From: Neoceratodus forsteri
Lineage: Eukaryota > Chordata > Ceratodontiformes > Ceratodontidae
Reading direction: 5' to 3'
Assembly (NCBI GenBank): GCA_016271365.2
Contig: CM057451.1
Location: 364,333,501-364,397,500 of the forward strand
DNA: 64,000 bases
The notes under the pieces: generated by a model
Database searches by the model: none
Told to the model about the DNA's origin: nothing
The model's input: the letters and a program-made list of their open reading frames with translations, nothing else
Made by a program: the position numbers and the translations under genes
Shown here: piece by piece, positions 22,014 through 33,306 of the stretch
Numbering within the stretch: position 1 is the stretch's first letter
How the letters are laid out: each line of letters opens with the position of its first letter

Positions 22014-23506
22014 CAGGTGTAACCCCTCACCTCTGCCTTTTTGCAAAATGACAGGAGACATGTTGTTGAAGCTGACAGCAGTACCTGGTGGGGACTGGGT
22101 TCGGGGAGGATGAGGTTACTCGGCACAGGGGACCTAGGTTTGGCTACTCTGCACAGGGGCACCCAAATAAATCCGAATATAGGAAGCAATAACTGTAATG
22201 TCCAGAACCAGGAAAGGGATTCTACAGTGTGGCTTTTATTCACATCCAAGCTGAACAAACAAAGCATAGGCGGACCCCCACAGGGCTACATTCCTGGTAA
22301 TGCAGATTAGAGACAACAGAACACTTCTTCACTATTTCCAGCCCTCAGGCTCTGAACCCTGGGCACACAGCCGGACTTGCATGCAGCTTTTGGGTACTCG
22401 GCCCGACTTGGCATACACTACTTAGGTTTTCCCCACTGGCCCGGCTCCCCGCCTGCCACTTGATCCGCGGTCCATTTTGGGAAATGAACCAATTTTCCTG
22501 TTGTGGCTCCCCAAACCACCTTAGAGCCTTCGAGTCCTAGAGGGAATTTTCCTTCCAATCCCATATCTGGGTACTTCCCTCATCACTGGCCAAGTGCATG
22601 AAGCAAAGTAGAAATCCACAGAGCAAATCCGTAGAGGGGGACCTGGTCACTATAGATGGGGGGGTCTCCCACCTCCAGCTCCCACAATCCATACCCAGCC
22701 ATTTCTCTGGAAACTAAACAACTCGTTTGAAAGCTTGGCAATGTAGATTACTGGGTAGACGTATGTCACATCTCTTCTACATGTCTTGACTTCCCATATG
22801 TGCTGGACTTGAACATACTTTTACTTTTGGCTAAGCCTATTACTCTAGGCCTCCCACTACTTCAGTAGTCCAATCCCCACTATCACACAAGTCCCAGGAT
22901 GAAAAATTGGGCCGTTTAGAAAGAGCAGAAACTCACCCTCCGGTTGCAGGTGCCCCACAGGCGAATCACAAACTCTTCTTGTTTCCCAAAACTCTTGGAC
23001 AAATAAGACAGCTTCTCCACTACCAGCAGAAAAACCAGGGGGTTGCCCCTGGAATATGCAGGACAACCTTTCCTGCCCCATCCCCTGAGGGATGGGGCCC
23101 TTGAGACCCGAATCAGCGGTCTCCACCACTTTAAAACTATCTTCTGTGTCTCTCTTTAGGTGGAAACACACAACTTTTTTTCTTAAATGTAGCCCTTTGT
23201 CAGGGCTGAGGCTCCAAGAGCCTAACCAGAGCTGCTGTGCTCCTCTCTCAGCAAGCTCCAAACCCCAAACTAATCTACAGGCTACTGTTCAAACCTCCCA
23301 ACATTCTATTCCAACTCCCTGCTGCAGATTCCATTGTGGCTCATGCAGCTGCGACAGTTCTATGGTGATGTCATCCCTCAGTCTCAGCTGAGACTGAGAA
23401 CAGAGTGAGACAGTGTGAAATCCATTTAACTGGAGTTTCACAAGCTGCCTTCCCTGCCTACCACTAGGTCTTCTAGTAACCCCAGGTAACAAGGGGGTTA
23501 CACAGG
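22014..23506 (-). mobile_element. Solo-LTR-like insertion with CAGG target duplication
   Basis: The insertion spans 22,018-23,502 (1,485 bp), starts TGTAACCCC and ends GGGGTTACA, and is flanked by CAGG at 22,014-22,017 and 23,503-23,506. The TG...CA ends and 4-bp duplication fit a solo LTR of a Gypsy or endogenous-retrovirus type element. A polyadenylation hexamer on the minus strand (plus-strand tttatt near 22,230) suggests minus orientation. It interrupts the DIRS YR and is therefore younger. No internal coding domain was seen. A non-LTR transposon with such ends cannot be fully excluded. Confidence 0.75.
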
Positions 23507-23700
23507 ACAGGTGAAAGGGTCCAGATGGTACTTGGCAGCCCAGATGGCAAACCTCTTCCTCTTCATGGCATAGATGGCCCTAGTGGCCCTAGTGGAGGGC
23601 TTCCTAGCTGCCACAAGTACGTCAGCCACCTTCTGGGAGACCCTAAATTGGGCAATGGCTATGTCTTCAGGAGCCAGGCATGCAGACAAAGGGACTTGAG
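23503..23700 (-). pseudogene. DIRS copy 1 tyrosine recombinase, N-terminal part
   Basis: The minus-strand frame 23,689-23,498 has the SAM-like core-binding start of a DIRS YR: VLVAARKPSTRATRAIYAMK, then KRFAIWAAKYHLDPFTCPV. The parallel stretch in copy 2 reads VLKAAREPATRKMYTSEWKR FCIWC. The protein is cut by the LTR-like insertion right after FTCPV and resumes at 22,013. Confidence 0.82.
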
Positions 23701-23929
23701 TGTGGATGGACTAGAGTCCTTTGAGCTTGTGTCAGCAGATCCCTGCAGAGAGGCAGAGGCACTGGAGGTTCCGCTGCTAACTGCTGCAGTAATGGAAACA
23801 ATATCTGCCATGGTCAGTAGGATGCAACTAGGATCATGCTGGCCCCCTCTATCTGCAGCTTGATTAACACCCTCTGAATCAGAGGAAATGGAGGGAAGGC
23901 ATAAAGGAACCTCCCGCTCCAACAGAGGG

Positions 23930-24900
23930 ACGTGTCTCGTCAGAAAACCTTAGGCCCTGGGTCTACGAGCAGAAATTTGGCAGTTTTGCGTTGAGTGGGG
24001 ACACAAAAAGGTCCAACTCTGGATGACTCCCATCTGTCGAACAGATCTTCTGCAACAGATGACAGAAGCTCCCATTTGTGCATCCTGGACTGAGTATGGC
24101 TGAGACTGTCCGCCAGGATGTTCAGCACTCCTGGGACATGGACTGCTTAAGAGTTCCAGGCTGTGGTTCAGTGCCCAGTACCAGACACTCATTGCTTCCC
24201 TACAAAGGGGGTACAAATGCATCCCCCCATTTGTTGATATAGTAGACTACACTGAGATTGTATGACTGAATCAACAACTGGCCCAGCATAGAGGTGATTC
24301 TGAAAGGTCTGCATGACATGCAGAACCACCCTCATCTTGAAGATGTTTATATGGAGGGACGTCTCGATCTGGGACCAGGTACCCTGAGTCTAGAAGGGAC
24401 CCAGGTGCGTCCCCTCCCAGCCCAAGCCAGAGGCATCCATAGTGAGAATTTGCTGGGGAGATGAGATCAGGAATGGGACCCCTCTTAAGGGATTTTGGTG
24501 ATTCATCCACCACTAGAGCACCATGCAGACCAGAGAGAAGACCAGCACTAGCTGTTCCAGGTTGTCTATGTGTTGGTCCCACTGCACCTGGAGGGTCCAC
24601 TGGAGCACCCGCATGTGCAGTCTGGACAGGGGGACAGTGGTAATGGCCACAGCCATGGGGCCTAAGAGCCTCAAATAAACCCTTGCAGAAACATAACGGC
24701 TCTGAGCCACCACCTGAGCCTGTGATATGAGGCACTCTGCTCTGCCTGGAGGCAGGAAGGCCTTGTCCTGCACACCCCTATATACTGCAGCCTCTGAGAC
24801 AGGATCAAAATGGACTTGGACAGGCTGACAGTAATTTCCAGGGAGTGGAACAACTGGAGGGACCTCTCCAGGGTTCAGAGGAGCAGGTCCCTGGATGGGG
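23930..24900 (-). pseudogene. DIRS copy 1 RNase H and downstream domain
   Basis: Frames on the minus strand follow the RT in DIRS order. 25,022-24,513 holds the connection block VSARVYLRLLGPMAVAI and PLSRLHMRVLQW...QWDQH. Near 24.35-24.45 kb an RNase-H-like stretch (DASGLGWGGDAPG in mixed frames) and LHINIFKM-like sequence appear. The frame 24,128-23,940 reads LNILADSLSHTQSRMHKWELL and DLFDRW...VGPFCVPTQRKTAKF, matching the 'ADSLSR...W.L' block found at the end of DIRS RNase H. Frameshifts are numerous. Confidence 0.78.
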
Positions 24901-25700
24901 CTTTGAGGAGCTAGTCGCCCAGGTAGGGGAAGATGTACAGGCCTTCTGGCCGAAGGGCCACAGCTACTACTGCTAAGCATTTTGTAAAAACCCATGGCAC
25001 AGAGAATAAGCCAAAAGGGCAAGACTCTGAATTGGTAGTGTTCACCCTATAAAAGAAACCGGAGAAACCGCCTGTGGGTGGACATACTGAAATATGCAGG
25101 TAAGTGTCTTGCATATCAAGGAAGTACAGCCAGTTGCCCTGTTTGAGCAGGGGCAACAGGCCCGGGAGAGTGACCATGCAGAACTTTTTGTATTGAATGT
25201 AAAGGTTGAGGTATTTGAGATCTAGAATATGCCTCAGGTCTCTGGTTCTTTTGGGGACCAGGAATAACCTGGAATAGAACTTTTTCTTCCTCTGCCTCCA
25301 GGGCACTGGTTCAATCACCCTTTTCATAGAAGGGAGTGTACCTCCTCCCGAAGGACCGCTGTGTGGTCTGGAGGGTAGGTTTAGAGTACAGTAGGAATCT
25401 CTGGAGGTTGTTCCAAAAGTTCCAGAGTGTGACTCCTTTCTATAATTTGAAGAATCCAAATATCTGAAGTTATGGTTCTCCTTTGACAGAGATGGAGGGA
25501 GAACCAACCTCCGACCACCACCTCTTGGTCAAGGACTAGAAAAGGGGGGTCTGTCAAGGAGTCAGACAGAGGCTGGTCCAGCTGCTGGGGCTGACCCATC
25601 ACCTCTGGGTCATTTTGTGGCAGGAATGGAGGAGGAGGAGGGTGTAGGCAAGGCTGAGCTTTCCTTCCATTTACCCTGGAGACAGGTGCCTGCACCCAGC
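24900..25700 (-). pseudogene. DIRS copy 1 reverse transcriptase
   Basis: The minus-strand frames 25,878-25,381 and 25,507-24,911 hold a DIRS-type RT. Seen in order are the lead-in VVVGGWFSLHLCQRRTITSD and WILQIIERSHTLEL, then KKKFYSRLFLVPKRTRDLRH and ILDLKYLNLYI. Motif A is LYFLDMQDTYLHISVCP, and the block CPFGLFSVPWVFTKCLAVV follows. The catalytic box is FPYLGD, where YLDD is expected; one catalytic Asp is Gly, so the enzyme is inactive. Lineage is judged from the GG(R/W)...ITSD lead-in and FTKCLAVVA wording typical of DIRS elements. Confidence 0.88.
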
Positions 25701-25867
25701 TTGAGGGACACCTTGCAAAAGGACAGTCACTGTCTATTCCTGGGCTGGATATGGTAGAGCATGTGGACAGATTTATTAGCCCTACCAGAGGCCTGTAACT
25801 CGTTAATGATGTCCTGGACATCAGGTCTGCAGAGCTTTGAGCCACTGAATGGGGTATTAAGCACCTT

Positions 25868-27500
25868 TTGCTGGACATCTGCCGTGAAGCCCAATACCCT
25901 CAGCTAGGTGTGCCTATGAAGGCAAATGCCTGTGGCAGCAGCCCTGGCACCAGTGTCAGACATGTCATACAAGGCTCTGAGGAGGTATTTGCTAGTATCC
26001 TCGGTGGTCTGGAGGGACTTAAGGACCTCCTGTTTCTGGGAACATTCTGGGATGGCCTGAACAGCCACCCTGCCCTTCTTCCAGATGGTATTCCGGTACT
26101 CGACCACATGGGATAAATAATTAGAAATCCAGAGTCCCAGAGTAGAGGAGCCATACATCCTCTTGCCCCAAAGGACAATCCTTCTGGCTTCCCTATCAGA
26201 GAGGAGGGAGCTAAGGTGTTTAGGCACCTTGGACCTGTCATGTGCCACTTTGATGACCACCTAGTCAGTCTCAGGTCAGGCAGTATAATAAGGCAGGCCC
26301 TGAGGGGCATGATAGAGTTTATCTGCCTGCCTAGGCATGGCAGGAACCATGTTGGGCAGATGCCATGCTGCCGTGGTGGCATTCCTCAGAGCTGGCAAAA
26401 TAGGAGGACTGACTTTAGGAAGAGATTCTGGGATCTCCAGGAAGTTCACCAGGTCTCTTCTGGTGGTATCCTGTTCCTCAGCATGAAAGCCCATAGCTGT
26501 AGACAGCTGCTTCATAATGTTAAAGAAGGTAGGATCTTCGGGGGGGATCTGGGAGTATGCTTAACAGAGTCTTCACTCACCGAAGAAGCAGCAGATCGGT
26601 CTGAGGTAAGAGGTTCCTCCTCCTCTTCTTCAGGGAGGATAAGGTCAGGGTGGCACTCCTCCTTGATGTCAACCCTGTCCAACTCAAGGTCCGATGAACA
26701 AGTGACCAATGCTGCCCTCCGGGGCAGAGGCCGAGGCGGTGTCAACTACAATAGAGCAGTTGATGGTGCCAGAGACTCAGTCTGCTAGTCACAAGGGTCA
26801 TAGTTATGTGGGTCAAAACAGTGTTGAAGTTGATGGCAGGAGAAGAATACATCAGTGGCAGAGGGGTTGCCGGCACAGGGCATGATGAGCCATCTGTCGG
26901 GCCTTGAGAGCCCAAGGACCCTGATGCCCGAGGGCCTGGGGAAGTGTCAGGCTGTAATGGAGAGGCTGACATCGATGACCAGGGTGCCGACAACCCAAGG
27001 GTCAATGGCTGGCCTCCGTGGGAAGTGTGAGGAAGCACTGTCAGTATGGGCCCGGGAGAAGCACAGGCATGGACAGCAGAGGGTGTCGATGCTGCCACAG
27101 CTGACAGAGTACCTGCGAGGAGGAAGAAGAAGCCGTCGAGGATTGGGAGTGCCACAGGGGAAGTGGTTCCATTCACAATCTTTTTTTATGACTCCCCCTT
27201 CCCAAGGACTTGTCTTAGGTCTTTGAGGCCTGGGAACTTGACAAACCCACTGGGGACTGGGAAGGAGGGACCCCAGAGGACCCCTGCCCAGAGCTGGCTA
27301 CCTGCTGCTCCATGAGGAATTTCTTAAAAGCCTTTTCGCATCACTTACGAGTTGTAAGATAGAATTTTTGGCAGAGCTAACAGTCAAGAGACTTTATGGT
27401 TGGACCCAAGACAGCAAACATAGAGGTTGTGGTCCTCTGAAGAAGCAATCTTCTTTCCGCAGTGGCAGCAATGAAAGAGAGATGTGAGAGGAGTAACATC
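25868..27500 (-). pseudogene. DIRS copy 1 gag-like ORF1
   Basis: The gag-like product of DIRS elements is spread over several minus-strand frames. Near 27.46-27.38 kb a zinc-knuckle-like stretch reads CCHCGKKIASSEDHNLYVC then CLGSNH. 27,176-26,742 is rich in Pro, Ser and Ala, as expected for the linker. 26,260-25,904 gives the conserved part LSSLLSDREARRIVLWGKRM, then YGSSTLGLWISNYLSHVVEY and ending in GICLHRH. Three or more frames are involved. Its role would be nucleoprotein assembly with the element's RNA. Confidence 0.72.
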
Positions 27501-27649
27501 GACACAAATGAGGGAAAGGAATCTCTTATTTAGAAGAGATTCTAAAAACTAAGGTAAGAAAGAAAAGCATAGGCAGAAATGGCGCAAACTGAGATGGAGC
27601 TTCCGCAGAGACCCATGCGATAGGAGTCAATGGTGGAAAAGAACTTTGG

Positions 27650-27820
27650 AGGGAGTGGGGCCGCTCATGCTTTTATAGGGTTGATGAGGTTGGCAGGTGA
27701 CACTGGAGTGGGTGGCCCCAGTTGTACTGCTGGAAAGTCTTCCATGTGGATCCTGTCTCAATGATGGAGAAGTTCTATGGTGTGACCTGATGACTAAGAT
27801 ATCCCCGAAGATTTAAAGTT
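27650..27820. repeat. DIRS copy 1 inverted terminal repeat, right
   Basis: This is the inverse of the left repeat: ggccgctcatgc, ttatagggttgatga, gggtggccccagttgtactg, ggatcctgtc and gtgtgacctgatgac. The outer end (atccccgaagatttaaagtt) differs from the left repeat's outer end but is complementary to 21,021-21,060. Confidence 0.9.
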
Positions 27821-28325
27821 CTTAATCGATTGAGGTAATGCATTAAACAGTTCTGGTAGCCTGAACAAAAGAGAGCATTGATTTAGGTCACCCTTTTTTC
27901 TTATGTCTTATGCCCTTATTCCCCAGTTATGAATCTGCTGTAGCATTTTGGCAGCTTTGAAATAATTAATGGTAAGCATCATTAAATATGGTTGCAGCAA
28001 AGTTTTCATCAATCTTCTCAGCTGTATTTCAATGCCTTTAGTCTAACCATCACTTTTCTTGTGACTAAGATGAACTTGCATGCAACAGGCATTGCTTTCT
28101 AAGCTATGGGACACTGAGGACATCGAGAATAACTGCAGGGCACAAAACACAAACTCTAATGTGGTGAACAAAAAATGAAAGACGGCACCAAATAAATACA
28201 GCTGGAAACAAAAATGAACATCTGGGATCTACACTAATGGTTGAAAAACAAATGAATGCAGTATATAAAAAATCTTTTAACGTGAACCACTGCTTCAAGT
28301 GCCAAATACCAGATGCAGCATTTAG

Positions 28326-29085
28326 TTAAACGATACTGTCCACTTACTTTTGTGGTGTTATTTAGAAAGATGCCTGCACTCCCTGCAGCAGCGTTTGCAT
28401 GGATCCAAAATATGTTACAGAAGTATCTGGCTTAAATGCATTTCCAATTTTACTCCATTTTATTGAAAACTGTAACTTTGTCGACCTGCTGGTGTTTGCG
28501 GCTACAAGATCACAAAGCATGCTCAACGCACACTCGCGGTTATAAAATGTTGCCAAGTGCTTGGTAAGCTCATCCATGGATGAGTTTGGTCCATTTTGAC
28601 AGAGTTCAGCTAAAAACTGTGACAGCACAAATCAAGCTGAACTCAGAAAAGTATTTCATTTTTAAAATCAAGTGCCTTAACTTGTTTACATCCCAGTCTA
28701 AAAGTCAAGCCGTGACACTGGGCATGTCCAGATGGTCAGTTTTAAAAATGAAATGCTTTGCCGTGTTCAGCTTGCTTTGTGCTATAACAAGCAATCTTTA
28801 GCTGAACTCTTGTCAAAATGGACCAAACTCATCCATGGATGAGCCTACTGGGTGCTTGGCAGCATTTTACAGCTGTGAGCCTGCTTTGTGATCCTGCGTC
28901 TGCAAACACCAGTAGACCAAGAGGGTTGCAGTTTTCAACAAAATGGAGTAAAATTGGAAAGGTATTTGAGCCAGACACTTACTTCTGCAGTGTATTTTGG
29001 ATCCATGTATACACTACTGCAGGGAGTGCAGGCACCTTTCTGAACAACAACAAGAGTAAGAAGGCAGCGGACAGTGTACCTTTAA
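28326..29085. mobile_element. T2/Kolobok-type foldback MITE, TTAA ends
   Basis: A 760-bp inverted repeat. The left arm (28,326-~28,660) and right arm (~28,750-29,085) are inverse copies of each other, including tgcctgcactccctgcag, tggatccaaaata, ttccaattttactccatttt and catccatggatgagtttggt. The ends are TTAAACGATACTGTCC on the left and TTAAAGGTACACTGTCC read inward from the right. TTAA duplications with TTAAAGG termini are the signature of the T2 (Kolobok) MITEs known from Xenopus. No transposase is encoded. Confidence 0.8.
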
Positions 29086-29280
29086 CTAAAAAATAATTTA
29101 CAATTATGCCAGAGAACAAAAGGTTTCCATCAAGTGCTGGGTAATATCTGAAATGGCTTAATGAGATTGCAGTGCTTTATTTCAGACATTATTGGGCGCT
29201 TAGAGTATAAAAAAGTTTTGGAAGTGGAGTGACTTGTTTTCAGGAAAGTCACAGATAGTTATCTACTTGAAGTTGAATAC

Positions 29281-29657
29281 CAGGGCCCAGATTTTCAGAG
29301 TGGAAAAACTGTGCATGTGTGGGAAAAATGTTATGTACATGAGGGTTTCCTTGTGCAACTGCAATTTTTTCCACATGCGCACAATTTTAAAAAAGGTTGC
29401 TTCTTTGCAACCTTTCCCACAATTTATGGCAGCTTGCACATATATTTCTGCACAGTTGCAGAAAAATGCTATACCTACTATTACCAGGAGTAACAGTTTT
29501 TGCTCAGCTGTATAAAAAAATAGAAAATGCCACCCGTGGACATAAAATGCTGAAAATAGCATTTTTGCAGGTGCATGAATTTTCCCCTGCACCAGGGAGT
29601 TGTGCAGAAGGAGTTAGTCTTTGGATCATGACAGGCCCTTTGGAAATCTGGCCCCAG
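29281..29657. mobile_element. hAT-like MITE, copy 1
   Basis: The ends are cagggcccagattttcagag at 29,281 and, inverted, ctggggccagatttccaaag at 29,657, which agree at about 15 of 20 positions. The centre (around 29,470-29,500) holds a ctactattaccaggagtaac palindrome-like block shared with the element at 48.26-48.56 kb. The target duplication is not clear, so assignment to hAT is tentative. Confidence 0.55.
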
Positions 29658-29929
29658 ACCTCTCCATTTACTTACTAATTAAGTCATTTATTAGTTTAAG
29701 AGGACAGACTGAGCAGTATACAACTCATTCCAGAGGCTTTCTGGTGAAGGGGTGATACAGAGGGAAATTCCGATAAAATGCAAATTAATTCAGGTATAGA
29801 TTATATCACAAAACCCTCTCAAGCCTCCATGGAGACAGTTCATTCATCTTCCCTATTCCATTAAGCCAGAAACAAGAACCAGAAAATCTGGAAAATCATT
29901 TCCAGCTGTACCGAGCTGATATGGTATAA

Positions 29930-30335
29930 ATACCTGCATTTTTACATGTCCTCGCACTCTCTTCACTCTACCGGAGTGGGCCTCTTAGCTGTACTGAAGG
30001 CCAGGATAAAAGCCTCAGGTGACCGGACCTTTGAGGTGGCTGGCCTGGTTTTATAGAACTCCTTCCACAGGGCCCTCAGAGAGACCCCCCCCACACACCT
30101 TTAAGAGGGGTCTGAAACTTTTTTATTTCAGCAAAGCCTTTGATGATTGGTTCTCTCAGGTAAGTTGTTATCTCTGCTGAGTTTTATGGGCTATGGATTT
30201 TTAAACTGCCAAATGTAAGAGTTTATTGTTTTATTTAAATTTATATTGCTATCATGATTGTTGCACTGTTCTGAAAAGCACATTGGGCCTCTGAGGAAGG
30301 GCACCTATAGAAATAAAACCTACTACTGCCTACTG
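29930..30335 (+). mobile_element. L2 LINE 3' fragment
   Basis: The plus strand carries decayed L2 C-terminal sequence (RGLKLFYFSKAFDDWFS near 30,105-30,155) and an L2-like 3' UTR ending 'gaagggcacctatagaaataaaac' near 30,320-30,335. This parallels the L2 tail at 9.28 kb. Confidence 0.7.
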
Positions 30336-30699
30336 CAATGCTTATTCAAATCATTAAAAGATTACCATATAAAACCATTTGTGTTGATCAAGCAAGATTT
30401 ATTAAAAAACTCAAAACTCTGTACAATAAAGAATACAAGCAGACACCCACAGATGATCAGACAAAGGCTGAGAAAACAAACTGGATTTCCATCTTTGTAT
30501 ACACCCCAAAAGTCTCAATCAACAAAACCAACTAAGGTACTGCATTCCAGGTATAGTGGCCACAGCATTCAAATGTCAGTGAACCTGGGGTCTGCAGTCT
30601 GGAGGGACAGCCAGGAGACCAGAATTTAGAGAGCTGGGAGTGCAATGCATCAGAAACCCTGCCACATACTATAGTAAGCAGTCTGGCCCACGCCATTGT

Positions 30700-32800
30700 G
30701 ATGGACAGAGAACAGGTGTACTGTGAGAGGACAGGTGAGTGCCACTATAATAAGCAGGGAACAGCAGTACCTTCGCTGTAATGATCAGAGAACAGGGATA
30801 ATGTGAGAGAACATGTGTGTCTGCAAAAGGAGCAGAGAACGGGGGTGCCATGACAAGTGTGCCAGTGTAATAAGCAGAAAATAGGTGTACAGTGACAGGA
30901 AAGCTGTGTGCGTGTAATGAGCAGAGAACGGGAACTGTGAGAGGACTGGTGTTTATTTATCTTTTTTGTTTACAATTTTTGGCCAGGAAAAACACACTAA
31001 GTAGATGTTTTCTCCAGGTGCATCCTGGAAGCACAGGGAAGTTAAGTGACTTGCTCATGGTCACACAGTATGCAAGTGGTGGCTATGGGACAACAAGGGT
31101 ACTATGGGAGGGGCAGGTGTGTGCCAGTGCAATGAGCAAAGAACAAAGCTACTACAGGAAGGACAGGGGTGTGCCAGTGTAATGAGCAGAAAACAAGGGT
31201 ACTATATGGTACAGGTGTATATCAATTAAGTGAGCAGAGAAAGGGGGTACTAAGGTAGGACTGGTGTGTGCTACTGCAATGAGCAGAGATCAAGGTACTA
31301 TGGGAGGACAGGTGTGTGCCAGTGTAGTGAGCAGAGAACAAGGGCACTATGGGGGTAGAGGTGTGAGATAGTGTAATAAGCAGGGAAGAAGGATAGTATA
31401 AGTAGTACAGGCGTGTGCCAAAGTAATAAGCAGAGAACAAGGGTACAATGGGAAGACAGGTGTGTACTGGTGTAATAAGTAAAGAATAAGGATATTCTGG
31501 GGGGAGAGGTGTGTGCCAGTGCACTGAGCAAAGAACAAGCGTAGTATGGGGAGGAAAGTGTGTGTCAATGTAATGAGTAGAGAACAAGTTTACCATGGGG
31601 AGACAGGTGTGTGCCAGTGTAATGAGTAGAGAACAAGGGTACTATGGGGAGACAGGTGTGTACTGGTGTAATAAGCAGAGAATAATGATACACTGGGGGA
31701 ACACATGTATGCCAGTGCACTGAGCAAAGAACAAGTGTACTATGGGAAGGACAGGTGTGTGCCAATGTAATAAGCAGAGAACATGTTTACTATAGGGGGA
31801 CAGGTGTGTGTGCCAGTGCAATGAGTAGAGAACAAGGGTACTACGGGGGGACGGATGTGTACTGATGTAATAAGCAGAGAATAAGGATATTCTGGGGGGA
31901 CATGTGTGTCCCAGTATGCTGGGAAAAGAACAGGGGTTTTATGGGGAGGACAGGTGTGAGCCATTGTAATGAGCAGAGAACAAGCTTACTATAGGGGGGC
32001 AAGTGTGTGCCAATGTAATGAGCAGAGAACAAGGGTACTATAGTGGACAGGTGTGTACCAATGAAGTGAGCAGAGAACAAGGATACTAAGGTGGGACAGG
32101 TTTTGGGCAATGTAATAAGCTGAGAACAAGGGTACTACGGAGGGACAGGTGTGTGCCAGTGTAGTGATCGGAGAACAAGGCACTATGGGAGGACAGGTGT
32201 GTGCTTGGGTAATAAGCAGAGAACAAGGGTACTATGGGGTGGCAGGTGTGTACCAGTTTAATAAGCGGAGAACAAGGGTCCTATGAGGGCACAGGTGTGT
32301 ATCAGTGTAGTAAGCAGAGAACAAGAGTACTGTGGGGGAGCACATGTACACTAGTATAATAAGCACAGAACAATGGTACTACTGGGACAGGCATGTACTG
32401 GTGTAATAAGCAGAGAATAAGGATACTCCAGGTGGACAGATGTGTACTGGTGTAATAAGCAGAATAAAGATACTCTGGGGGGCAGGTATGTACCAGTACA
32501 ATGAGCAAAAACCAGGTACTATAGGGAGGACACGTGTGCCAATATAATAAGCAGAGAGCAAGGATACTTGGGGGTGTACAATGTAGTGTACAGAGAAAAG
32601 GGTACTCTGGGGGAAAGGTGTGTCCCTGTGTAATAAGCAGAGAACAACAGTACCACTGGGGGCAGGTGTGTGCCTGTGAAATAGAAAATAAGGATACTGT
32701 GAAGGGAAGAGGTGTGTGCTGATGCAATAAGCAGAGAATAAGGGTACTGTGGGGACAGGTGTGTGCCAATGTAATGAACAGTACAGAGGGACTACAGTTC
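30700..32800. repeat. ~48-49-bp minisatellite
   Basis: About 40 tandem units of roughly 'gtgtgccagtgtaatgagca' followed by 'gagaacaagggtactatggg' and a short variable end. taatgagtag starts at 31,571 and 31,620, and taataagcag at 31,669, giving a 49-bp step. Units vary by substitutions and by indels of a few bases. Long minus-strand frames (for example 32,802-32,302) arise because many units are near a multiple of three; they translate as a LLITPVHT-like repeat and are not genes. A CORE-SINE interrupts the array at 30,955-31,092. Confidence 0.92.
30955..31092 (-). repeat. CORE-SINE within the minisatellite
   Basis: The plus strand reads gaaaaacacactaagtagatg ... gaagttaagtgacttgctca, then tggtcacacagtatgcaagtgg. 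This is the MIR-like core in the same orientation as the copies at 52.75 and 63.1 kb. The tRNA-like head is missing at the right end. Minisatellite units resume immediately after it, so it inserted into the array. Confidence 0.7.
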
Positions 32801-33306
32801 ACCCACTCTCCTGGAAGAAGAAATAGCTATTAGAAACACTTCTCATCATGTTAAATATTTGAACTCATTTGAACTCCATGGAAAACACTGACCCAAATGG
32901 TGTTCCATTAGCTGTGCCAGAACTAGGTTCAAAATCCATGGGGGGACCCATTCCCCCACATGAGGATACAAGTGATTTAACCCTTTGAAAAACTTTTTTT
33001 GAACACTGGTTTGAAGCAAAATACTTTTCTTTGCTGACTTGAAAGATGGAAAAGCTACCAAGTGCATTTTTAAACTGGAAGGTTTCAGGTCCTGAGACTG
33101 TAGATGCACCAGGTATCCAAACCCATGGACATGTCTACAGCCACAGCTGTAGCTTGATGAAAAGCACACCAAATGCAGAATCTTTTCCATTCTGATGTGT
33201 ACATTTTCCTGGTTGCTGGCTCTCTGGCAGCCTTTAAAACTTCAAGTACTTGGTTAAATAGATTTAGGCTAGAGTACACTACTTCTTCAAGAACCATGCT
33301 CTTCAA
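32800..33306 (-). pseudogene. DIRS copy 2 tyrosine recombinase, N-terminal half
   Basis: The minus strand reads SMVLEEVVYSSLNLFNQVLE, VLKAAREPATRKMYTSEWKR and FCIWCAFHQATA (33,306-33,085). GYLVHLQSQDLKPSSLKMHL, VAFPSFKSAKKS, FFKGLNHLYP and PPWILNLVLAQLMEHHLGQ follow (33,190-32,846). Then, in another frame, come VFLIAISSSRRVGEL and SLCTV around 32,855-32,800. This is the YR core-binding domain and the start of the catalytic domain with its first Arg. The rest of the catalytic domain, including the Tyr, is missing because the element ends at the minisatellite. Confidence 0.83.

Larger units (their letters stand above)
20602..27820 (-). mobile_element. DIRS retrotransposon (copy 1), nearly complete
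   Basis: This is a tyrosine-recombinase (YR) retrotransposon on the minus strand. It has inverted terminal repeats, an internal complementary region near its 3' end, a gag-like ORF, an RT/RNase H and a YR, in the gene order of the DIRS1 group. Its span is 7.2 kb. Removing the 1.49-kb insertion at 22,018-23,502 leaves about 5.7 kb, a usual DIRS length. Unlike LTR elements it would integrate by recombinase without target duplication, and none is evident. All ORFs carry stops or frameshifts. Confidence 0.85.

Noticed and set aside
24271..25022. Pro-rich minus-strand frames (154 and 169 codons) as independent genes
   Set aside because: They fall within the DIRS RT/RNase H region and match it when frames are combined.
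30700..32800. CRISPR array
   Set aside because: Repeats are contiguous with no unique spacers, and the sequence is eukaryotic.
32302..32802. 166-codon minus-strand frame with repeating HTC/LLIT motif as a repetitive protein
   Set aside because: It is the translation of the 48-49-bp minisatellite; unit indels break the frame elsewhere in the array.
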